Shown here: positions 1-5,803 of the stretch, piece by piece
How positions within the stretch are numbered: the first letter of the stretch is position 1
Layout: every line of letters begins with the position of its first letter
Source: JBFLVQ01 sp040758525
Lineage (GTDB): Bacteria > Acidobacteriota > Blastocatellia > Chloracidobacteriales > JADJPF01
Direction: 5' to 3'
Assembly: GCA_040758525.1 (NCBI GenBank)
Contig: JBFLVQ010000135.1
Coordinates: 1-16,392 of the forward strand
Length of the DNA: 16,392 nucleotides
The notes under the pieces: model-generated
Told to the model about the DNA's origin: nothing
Seen by the model: the letters and a program-made list of their open reading frames with translations, nothing else
Database searches by the model: none
Position numbers and translations under genes: made by a program

Positions 1-29
1 AGGACATATATCTATATAATGGAATTATC

Positions 30-109
30 AAAAAAAGCCCACAGGATAATATTCTTTATAGTGCAATTATCAAGTGTCAAGCTAAAGGTGTATCGCCCTG
101 CGGCTTTTT
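30..109 (-). terminator. Candidate long-loop terminator after the flagellar operon
   Basis: Read on the minus strand, CCGCAGG (from 97-103) can pair with CCTGTGG (from 39-45) with one G-T wobble. The stem is extended by a G-C pair across a bulged G and by an A-run facing a run of seven T. The loop is about 51 nt, unusually long for an intrinsic terminator. The position, just after the last gene of the operon, and the T-run fit termination. The A-run and T-run on both sides would also allow bidirectional action. Confidence 0.4.
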
Positions 110-136
110 CTCACTAATCGAATTTTATCTTTTGAT

Positions 137-1003
137 TTAGAGTTCCATTTCGACGAGGGTGCGCCAAAATGTTCCCGCCGGATTTGTACTAGGAGCAGTA
201 TTACTATCCAAAAAATATTTTGCAATTACACGAAAAGATCGGCTGGAAGGTCGATCCGGAGCATACTCTACAATAGGTCTCTGCATACTGATAGCTTTGG
301 CAATATGGGTATCCTGAGGAATTGCGCCTAGGCATTCTATCTTATGCTTAAGAAATCTCATTGAGATTGTATTAAGTTGGCTCACTACCTCGTCGGCATC
401 ACGTATACTGACCGCATTATTAACAACAATCCAGATCGGCTTGGTAGGAGCATGACTATGCAATGACTTCACAATTGCGTAAGAATCGACAATATCAGTT
501 GTATCTGGAGTAGTGACAATAACCACCTCAGAGGCTGCGCAGAGTATTTTTAGACTATTACTAACACCAGAAGGAGTGTCTACAATAACAAAGTCAGACT
601 CATTAACCATTAATTGTAGATCATTAATTAGTTGATCATGTTCTCTTGTTAATTCCGGTAATCCTTTACCACCAGTAACAAAGCCAATATCATACATCCC
701 TTTGGTAACTAGTTCAGAGACCTGGCACTGGCCACGTATGGCTTGGCCTAAATGGTAGTTACAACTGATACCAAGTATCTCATCTGCACCTGCACCATTA
801 TTATCAGCGTTGAGTATAGTAACAACACGACGGCGCATAGCAAGCTCTATTGCAACATTGACAACTAAGTTAGTTTTGCCTACCCCACGTTTGCCACTGG
901 TTACCGCGATGATACGTGGTAACGCGGTTCTTGCCGGCCCACCAGACAACAATGTCCCGGCTGGTTCCGTAGGGGGTCTTATTGTCGAATCGTTCATTAC
1001 CAT
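137..1003 (-). CDS. flhG: FlhG-like (MinD/ParA family) ATPase, third gene of the flagellar operon
   Basis: A deviant Walker A P-loop spans residues 37-45 (GKRGVGKTN, signature Lys38 and catalytic Lys43). A switch I-like NADNNG follows at 66-70 and a Walker B DTPSG at 142-146. Family-typical segments are VVIVTTPDTTDIVDSYAIVK (160-179) and GAIPQDTHIAKAI (226-238). FlhG proteins control flagellar number and placement, normally by stimulating the GTPase FlhF through an N-terminal DQAxxLR helix. Here the first 30 residues are Pro/Gly/Thr-rich with no such motif, and no flhF is present nearby. The C-terminal tail ends TFWRTLVEMEL, a possible membrane-binding helix. The gene begins about 50 bp after flhA. 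The start is ATG at 1003, or the ATG two codons later at 997; neither has a clear ribosome site. A MinD cell-division role is less likely given the flagellar operon. Confidence 0.78.
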   Translation of the reverse strand: MVMNDSTIRPPTEPAGTLLSGGPARTALPRIIAVTSGKRGVGKTNLVVNVAIELAMRRRVVTILNADNNGAGADEILGISCNYHLGQAIRGQCQVSELVTKGMYDIGFVTGGKGLPELTREHDQLINDLQLMVNESDFVIVDTPSGVSNSLKILCAASEVVIVTTPDTTDIVDSYAIVKSLHSHAPTKPIWIVVNNAVSIRDADEVVSQLNTISMRFLKHKIECLGAIPQDTHIAKAISMQRPIVEYAPDRPSSRSFRVIAKYFLDSNTAPSTNPAGTFWRTLVEMEL

Positions 1004-1053
1004 AAAGTACCCGTGCTAACCTAACAAGTACCTAGACGAACTGAGGATTCTAC

Positions 1054-3123
1054 TCAGTTAATTGTACCCATCGAGACGAGCCGCACATTAGCGGCGATCT
1101 CGCCATGAGCGATAACTGCCAAATTCGGCAAGAATCGTACCGTAAGCTTGCGTAGATGTGGTCGTATCGCAGCAGAACAGAGCAATACCGGTTGGGATAG
1201 TACTGCGGCTTCAACTGCCATCTCGATCTTCTCTAGCAGAGAGCGAGCAAAATCTGGCTCTATTGCCTGAACTGGTACATTAGCTAACAGCCCCATACGT
1301 TCGGCCAATTGTTGCTCAATACGTGGATCGAGAGTTAACACTGCCAATTCTCCATTTTCACTTGCTAGCCTTGTGCAGATCGTTCTGGCAAGCGCGGATC
1401 GGGCTGCCTCTGTCAAGAGATTGACATCATGCGTCGTGCTTCCGGCATCGGCAATTGCTTCCAGAATGGTTGCTAGGTCTCGAATTGGAACACGCTCCCG
1501 TAGTAGATTCTGCAATACGCGCTGAACTTCACCAAGACTAAGAACTTTTGGCACTGTCTCCTCAACCGTCTTAGGATGAGTCTTCGCCAATTCATCAAGT
1601 AGCGCGCGTGTCTCTTGACGACCAAGCAATTCTGGTGCCTGTTCTTTTATTACCTCCGCCAAGTGTGTACAAATAACTGTAATGGGATCAACTACAGTAT
1701 AGCCGGCGGCGAGCGCGCGTGCGCGATCATCACCACGTATCCACAAGGCAGGCATTCCAAATACTGGTTCTGAGGTCGGTACTCCTTCGATTGTTTCACG
1801 AACAATACCAGGATCGATTGCCATCAAAGATTCTACTTGTACCTCTCCGCGTGCTAACTGACAGCCCTTTAGTAGAACTAGATATTCACGGGGCGACAAC
1901 TGAAGGTTATCGGTGACATGTACAGGCGGAACCACAATGCCTAGATCAAGGGCGATCTGACGACGAATCTCGCGCATACGTTTTAGGAAAGAGTCGTTTG
2001 CGCTAACTAGCGGGATCAATCCATACCCTACTTCTAACGCCAATAGATCCAATTTCAAAAATGATTCAATTGCTTCACTAGGCTCACCAACAGGTTTTTC
2101 TGCGCTACGCGCAGCAGCCTCTCTCTCCATCGCCTCAAAATAGGCATTACGACGCGATAAGTAACCGATCCCGACCGAGACCAACGATAACAGTATAAAT
2201 GGTAGATGGGGCATACCAGGCATCAGCCCTAATAGCAGTAGCACAGCCCCAGAGATAAAAAGAGGTCGTGGGTTGACCAGTAGTTGTGATGATACTTCTT
2301 CACCCATACTGGTCTCTGTCGCCGCTCTGGTAGTAATCATAGCAGCCGCGACAGAGATAAAGAGCGAAGGCACGGCGGCGGCTACGCCATCGCCAACAGT
2401 TAATATTGTGTAAGTGCGGGCAGCATCCTCCAATTGCATGTTCTGCTGTAATACTCCCACAGCAAACCCGGCCACTATATTGACTGCAGTAATTACAATT
2501 GATGCAATAGCGTCACGTTGGGTAAAACGTATTGCCCCATCCATGGCGCCATGAAACTCTGCTGCTTGACTAATCTCAGCACGTCTACGCTTTGCCTCAT
2601 GTTCATCAATAATACCGGCAGCAAGATCGGCATCAACTGCCATCTGCTTGCCTGGCATTGCATCTAGGGTAAAGCGTGCCATCACCTCCGAAGAGCGCAC
2701 CGCACCATGATTGACAACAATAAATTGAATTACCAGTAGAATAATGAAGATAACTACTCCGACAATGTAGTTACCACCAATAACAAACTCCCCGAAGGCT
2801 CGTATTACCGCCCCAGCAGCATTCTCACCTGCGCCACCATTTAATAGAATCAATCTTGAGGTAGCAACATTCAAGGCTAAACGGTAAAGAGTAGTAAGTA
2901 ATAGTAGGTTGGGAAAAGCCGTGAATTTCACTGGCTGTGTGACATACATCGAAACCAATAATACTACCACCGAGAGCATGAGGTTGAAACTGATCAGCAC
3001 ATCAAGTAATACAGGGGGCAGCGGTACCAACAACACCAGCAGTATCACAACCGCCGCCATTGGCACAACTAGATGAGAGTGGCGACTAGCGACATTCAAT
3101 AATTTGAAGGTGTTGTCTGGCAT
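1054..3123 (-). CDS. flhA: Flagellar export gate protein FlhA
   Basis: FlhA forms the inner-membrane export gate of the flagellar type III apparatus; its cytoplasmic domain receives chaperone-substrate complexes. About the first 330 residues are hydrophobic segments, with the highly conserved family stretches LYRLALNVATSRLILL (about 79-94), ARFTLDAMPGKQMAVDADL (about 149-167) and GAMDGAIRF with Asp195. The remainder is the soluble domain, with GYTVVDP, LLGRQE, LSLGEVQRVLQNLLRE and LATILEAIADA. At 689 residues the length is normal. I chose ATG at 3123 because GGGA lies six bases upstream; an in-frame TTG at 3135 would add four residues. It follows the unknown 206-residue gene by 39 bp and precedes the flhG-like gene, so the three are probably one transcript. 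A non-flagellar SctV identity is less likely because of the flhG neighbour. Confidence 0.95.
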   Translation of the reverse strand: MPDNTFKLLNVASRHSHLVVPMAAVVILLVLLVPLPPVLLDVLISFNLMLSVVVLLVSMYVTQPVKFTAFPNLLLLTTLYRLALNVATSRLILLNGGAGENAAGAVIRAFGEFVIGGNYIVGVVIFIILLVIQFIVVNHGAVRSSEVMARFTLDAMPGKQMAVDADLAAGIIDEHEAKRRRAEISQAAEFHGAMDGAIRFTQRDAIASIVITAVNIVAGFAVGVLQQNMQLEDAARTYTILTVGDGVAAAVPSLFISVAAAMITTRAATETSMGEEVSSQLLVNPRPLFISGAVLLLLGLMPGMPHLPFILLSLVSVGIGYLSRRNAYFEAMEREAAARSAEKPVGEPSEAIESFLKLDLLALEVGYGLIPLVSANDSFLKRMREIRRQIALDLGIVVPPVHVTDNLQLSPREYLVLLKGCQLARGEVQVESLMAIDPGIVRETIEGVPTSEPVFGMPALWIRGDDRARALAAGYTVVDPITVICTHLAEVIKEQAPELLGRQETRALLDELAKTHPKTVEETVPKVLSLGEVQRVLQNLLRERVPIRDLATILEAIADAGSTTHDVNLLTEAARSALARTICTRLASENGELAVLTLDPRIEQQLAERMGLLANVPVQAIEPDFARSLLEKIEMAVEAAVLSQPVLLCSAAIRPHLRKLTVRFLPNLAVIAHGEIAANVRLVSMGTIN

Positions 3124-3162
3124 GGCTATTCCCAACCGTAGCCTAAGTAATTCTTAGCACTA

Positions 3163-3783
3163 TTACTGGCTTACACCCGTGGCAGCTTGGAGTAATCTAT
3201 TGAACTCTTTCAAAGCGGCAGGATCATCTTTTAATTTATCCTGGAATGCAGCAATTAATTGTGGGCCATTAGGATCGTTTAATGCCATCTTTAATACCTC
3301 AACAAAATCTTGCTGATGATTATTGGAGAATACTTCATTAAGAAAGTTTGTTGCCTGTTCTGTACTGCCAGTAGCCGCGATCACAACAAACTTTCTGGTA
3401 ATACTTACACTAGGATTTACTGGCGCATCACCAGCCAAAGTGGGCACGGTAATACGTCCACTAATCTGCTGAACAGCACGCCCAGGCACAAGACTCGATT
3501 GTCCATTAGCTCGTCCTAGTAGTATTGCTCCTAAAGCGAAATCGGAACCATAACCAGGTCCTAGATTCACATAATAGCGGTTGGGGTCTACTCCCCTACT
3601 GGCATTCTGATCGATCACAGGTTGATTATTATCGTTACTACTACTATTACTTTCCTCTGAATTCTCGGTTACTGATTGGAAAACATTAGTGAAGGTGGAA
3701 TTTGGTGATCCATTACTATTTTCACTGAGATTTCGTGGTGAAATCGGCTTGTTAGCGCCTCCCAAAAGAAAAATTTCTCTCAT
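3163..3783 (-). CDS. Unknown Ser/Asn-rich protein, first gene of the flhA operon
   Basis: I do not recognise this 206-residue protein. Residues about 10-70 are low-complexity and rich in Ser, Asn, Glu and Gln (for example SNSSSNDNNQ), so probably disordered. Residues 70-110 hold a Gly-rich segment (NLGPGYGSDFALGAILLG). Residues 110-206 look folded, with a beta-rich part and then a helical end (FLNEVF, FVEVLKMAL, LIAAFQDKL, LKEFNRLLQAA). There is no signal peptide or membrane span. The start is well supported by AAGGAGAGG six bases before ATG 3783. It is the promoter-proximal gene behind the sigma-54-type promoter and just ahead of flhA. A flexible N-terminus without a Sec signal would fit a flagellar export substrate or an export regulator, but this is inference from position and composition only. 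Confidence 0.8.
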   Translation of the reverse strand: MREIFLLGGANKPISPRNLSENSNGSPNSTFTNVFQSVTENSEESNSSSNDNNQPVIDQNASRGVDPNRYYVNLGPGYGSDFALGAILLGRANGQSSLVPGRAVQQISGRITVPTLAGDAPVNPSVSITRKFVVIAATGSTEQATNFLNEVFSNNHQQDFVEVLKMALNDPNGPQLIAAFQDKLKDDPAALKEFNRLLQAATGVSQ

Positions 3784-3840
3784 TATTTACCTCTCCTTGT
3801 ATATCAGCCTGCGATCTACATTTTCGAGCATGATAATTGT

Positions 3841-3856
3841 TGCAATGTATGTGCCA
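3841..3856 (-). promoter_or_regulatory. Sigma-54 (RpoN) -24/-12 promoter of the flhA operon
   Basis: On the minus strand this reads TGGCAC-ATACA-TTGCA, matching the consensus TGGCAC-N5-TTGCA at every defined position, with the diagnostic GG and GC ten bases apart. The predicted start is near 3830, giving a leader of about 46 bases ending in a strong ribosome site. Sigma-54 control of middle flagellar genes is well known in several bacterial groups. Sigma-54 promoters need an AAA+ activator; one is encoded at 11820-14858, though nothing shows it acts here. Confidence 0.8.
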
Positions 3857-3960
3857 GGTATTTCAAAACCACTGAATTAATGAGTTTATATTTAATAGTC
3901 AACTACTTAGGTAGGTTGTTGGGACAATACCATTACGGTTAATTTATTGTTCTTGTCTCT

Positions 3961-3989
3961 CGTTATTTTGACATGCTGTCAAAATAACG
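3961..3989. repeat. Perfect 12-bp inverted repeat, possible activator site
   Basis: CGTTATTTTGAC and GTCAAAATAACG are exact reverse complements around a 5-base centre (ATGCT). The stem is AT-rich and no T-run follows, so it is a poor terminator. Its centre lies about 145 bp upstream of the start predicted for the leftward sigma-54 promoter, the usual distance for an enhancer bound by a dimeric activator. It could equally serve the rightward promoter at 4030-4058 as an operator. Confidence 0.6.
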
Positions 3990-4029
3990 ATGCTTAATGA
4001 CCAGCCTAGGTCTAAAACGGATAATTGTC

Positions 4030-4058
4030 TTGATTGGCCTATAGGGGGTAGTAATAAT
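4030..4058 (+). promoter_or_regulatory. Sigma-70-like promoter for the exported-protein gene
   Basis: TTGATT at 4030-4035 (4 of 6 to consensus) and AATAAT at 4053-4058 (5 of 6) are separated by 17 bases. This predicts a start near 4065 and a leader of about 110 bases before ATG 4176. Called by eye only; AT-rich DNA yields chance matches. Confidence 0.45.
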
Positions 4059-4175
4059 AAGTAGTGTCATAGGCAAGACGCAGAGTCCTTTTAACCACAC
4101 GTTGTAAGGTAAATTTTTTCCTGTGGATTAATCAACTCTATGGGATCGCAAGAATACGCATTGGGAGCAATCAAT

Positions 4176-4763
4176 ATGAAACAGATATTTCTTCTTATCA
4201 CACTATTACTAATATTTATGGGTTCAGATATCCAGGCACAAACTCTCAAAGTCCCTTTTGGCAAACCTATTATGTTGGATGGCAAGTTTTCTCAGGATGA
4301 ATGGAAAGATGCGTTGGAAAAGCCTATTTCCGATAATGTAAAGCTCTACTTTAAGCAATCTGATGAATATCTGCTGATCTGTGTAAGAATGCCAACTAGG
4401 ATCACGGGAGTTGTTGATCTTTATGTATCACCATCCAACAAATCTATTATTAATCTGCATGCATCAGCAAAACTGGGTGAGCGTCTATTAGAAAACGGTG
4501 TATGGCCAGAATGGAAATGGTGGAATAATGTTGATTGGGTTGCCAATGTTGCCAGAGTAGAATCCTTCCAGAAGACAGAATTTCTCCCCGAAGATGTAAA
4601 AGAGATCCAGATACGACGAGCCAAATTTAGCGCTACCGCCTGGCAGATGATGTTCGAGATCTCTCTTATTGCTGGGCAAAATATTGATAAAAAGATTCTC
4701 TTTCCTACCAGTACCAGCAATGTAAAGAGTGCAAACTGGCTCACTATCGATCTAAGTAAGTAA
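4176..4763 (+). CDS. Small secreted protein with CBM9-like beta-sandwich appearance
   Basis: The 195-residue protein begins with a clear Sec signal peptide (about residues 1-21, cleavage IQA|Q). The mature part starts KVPFGKPIMLDGKFSQDEWKDA, the pattern seen at the N-terminus of carbohydrate-binding family 9-like domains (strand, LDGK, DEW). Alternating strands follow, such as VKLYFKQSDEYLLICVRMP and GVVDLYVSP. Its substrate cannot be told. ATG 4176 is chosen because GGGAG lies eight bases upstream and the signal peptide starts directly there; an in-frame ATG at 4140 would put a charged and polar extension before the signal. The methyltransferase gene follows after 53 bases and may be cotranscribed. 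Family assignment is by resemblance only; secretion is the safe part of the call. Confidence 0.7.
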   Translation: MKQIFLLITLLLIFMGSDIQAQTLKVPFGKPIMLDGKFSQDEWKDALEKPISDNVKLYFKQSDEYLLICVRMPTRITGVVDLYVSPSNKSIINLHASAKLGERLLENGVWPEWKWWNNVDWVANVARVESFQKTEFLPEDVKEIQIRRAKFSATAWQMMFEISLIAGQNIDKKILFPTSTSNVKSANWLTIDLSK

Positions 4764-4816
4764 ATGAGTATCAGGAAGTAAAGCGATAGTTATAGATAAT
4801 TGGAATATGCATAATT

Positions 4817-5605
4817 ATGGAGACAAAATATATTCATGGAACAGATGCGTGCGAGCAACAACGCCTTGCTGCACTTAATCAGATCACAAACAGTTCTTTT
4901 ATCGACTTCTTAGAATTGACCGGCCATGAAATAGTCTTAGAAGTAGGCAGCGGCTTAGGCATCCTTAGTAGTGCGATAGCAGCTAGGCTGCCACGCGGTC
5001 GAGTTGTTGGTCTTGAATATGCCACTGCACAGTTAGTAGCAGCACAGATAAATGCCGCCGCCAACCTCAATTTCTGTCAGGCCGATGCTCATAATATTCC
5101 CCTTCTTAATGATAGCTTTGATCTGGTCTACTGCCGTTACCTGCTTGAGCATGTTGGTAATCCAATTCAAGTATTAGAGGAGATACGGCGAGTATTAAAA
5201 CCTGGGGGAAGAATCTATATTCAGGAAAACAATATTGCTGTTAATACCCTCTATCCAGACTGCTCTCATTTTAATATTGTCTGGCAAAAGTTCATACTGC
5301 TACAGAAGAAACTGGGTGGCGATCCCTTGATTGGCAAGAAGCTCTTCGCTCTGCTACAAGGTACGGGTTTTCGCAATATTGAACTCTCTCTTGAACCTGA
5401 GCTCCATTGGTCTGGCCAGCCCTCTTTCCGGCCTTGGGTTGAGAACCTGATAGGTAATTTGAAATCGAGCATTAACGATCTGATCAAATATCGGCTCTCT
5501 AGTGAGGAGGAGATTATGTTTGCCATTAACGAATTGACCGCCTTTATGCAGAGAAATGATGCTACTGCGCTTTTCTATTGGAACCGTGCAAAAGCTCTCC
5601 AGTAG
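4817..5605 (+). CDS. Class I SAM-dependent methyltransferase
   Basis: This 262-residue cytoplasmic enzyme has a Rossmann-type S-adenosylmethionine site. Motif I is LEVGSGLG (41-48), with the acidic residue after strand 2 at Glu67 (VVGLEYA). The adenine-contacting QADAHNIP lies at 88-95, FDLVYCRYLLEHV at 101-113 and LKPGGRIYIQE at 127-137. This is the UbiE/Methyltransf_11-like pattern; the acceptor is not predictable because the C-terminal part (about 140-262), which would bind it, has no motif I recognise. The start at 4817 lacks a good ribosome site, and translation may depend on the upstream gene 53 bases away. A short hairpin (5602-5615) overlaps the stop codon without a T-run. Confidence 0.88.
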   Translation: METKYIHGTDACEQQRLAALNQITNSSFIDFLELTGHEIVLEVGSGLGILSSAIAARLPRGRVVGLEYATAQLVAAQINAAANLNFCQADAHNIPLLNDSFDLVYCRYLLEHVGNPIQVLEEIRRVLKPGGRIYIQENNIAVNTLYPDCSHFNIVWQKFILLQKKLGGDPLIGKKLFALLQGTGFRNIELSLEPELHWSGQPSFRPWVENLIGNLKSSINDLIKYRLSSEEEIMFAINELTAFMQRNDATALFYWNRAKALQ

Positions 5606-5675
5606 CTGCCGCTACATCAAACATTGTGTACAAGTTATCGTGCGTCTGTAGTGATCGCTGGAACTAATCAAGAGC

Positions 5676-5704
5676 TTGGCAGGGGGCGCCGATCACTTTA
5701 AAAT
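5676..5704 (+). promoter_or_regulatory. Sigma-70-type promoter of the M16 peptidase gene
   Basis: TTGGCA (5676-5681) and TAAAAT (5699-5704) each match the consensus at 5 of 6 positions and are 17 bases apart. This is the best sigma-70-type match seen by eye in the window. The predicted start is near 5711, with a leader of about 93 bases ending in GAGGAG just before ATG 5804. A second TAAAAT at 5711-5716 has no matching -35 box. Confidence 0.65.
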
Positions 5705-5803
5705 ATCTGATAAAATGCTATCTTTTTTGTGGTCTACTCATAGCCGAGCCATTTAAAGCCGTAGCCAATTACAGAAACTTAAGCAATACGTCGAGGAGTA
5801 AAA

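Larger units (their letters stand above)
3784..4175. other. Divergent regulatory region between the flhA operon and the exported-protein gene
   Basis: No credible gene lies in these 392 bases. From left to right it holds the ribosome site of the leftward operon (3790-3798), a leftward sigma-54-type promoter (3841-3856), a perfect inverted repeat (3961-3989), a rightward sigma-70-like promoter (4030-4058), and a ribosome site GGGAG at 4163-4167 serving the rightward gene. Short reading frames here lack ribosome sites and resemblance to known proteins. Confidence 0.7.

Noticed and set aside
23..73. Direct repeat AATTATCAA (23-31 and 65-73)
   Set aside because: Nine AT-rich bases repeated twice in AT-rich DNA are easily due to chance.
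137..1003. Cell-division MinD
   Set aside because: It lies directly behind flhA in the same operon and has FlhG-like segments (VTTPDTTDIVDSYAIVK, IPQDTHIAKAI); no minC or minE is present.
1054..3123. Virulence-type secretion gate (SctV) instead of FlhA
   Set aside because: The conserved stretches and the adjacent flhG-like gene fit the flagellar protein; no other injectisome gene is in the window.
3121..3135. TTG start for flhA at 3135
   Set aside because: ATG 3123 has GGGA at a good distance, while the TTG has no ribosome site; the extra residues MGIA have no family support.
4140..4175. Upstream ATG for the exported protein
   Set aside because: It would place a polar, charged stretch before the signal peptide; ATG 4176 has a well-placed GGGAG.
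5602..5615. GTAGC-TGCC-GCTAC hairpin as terminator of the methyltransferase gene
   Set aside because: Only 5 bp, overlaps the stop codon and has no T-run.
5676..5692. Sigma-54 element in TTGGCAGGGGGCGCCG
   Set aside because: The base pair ten positions after GG is not GC; the same TTGGCA fits a sigma-70 -35 box with a good -10 at 17 bases.
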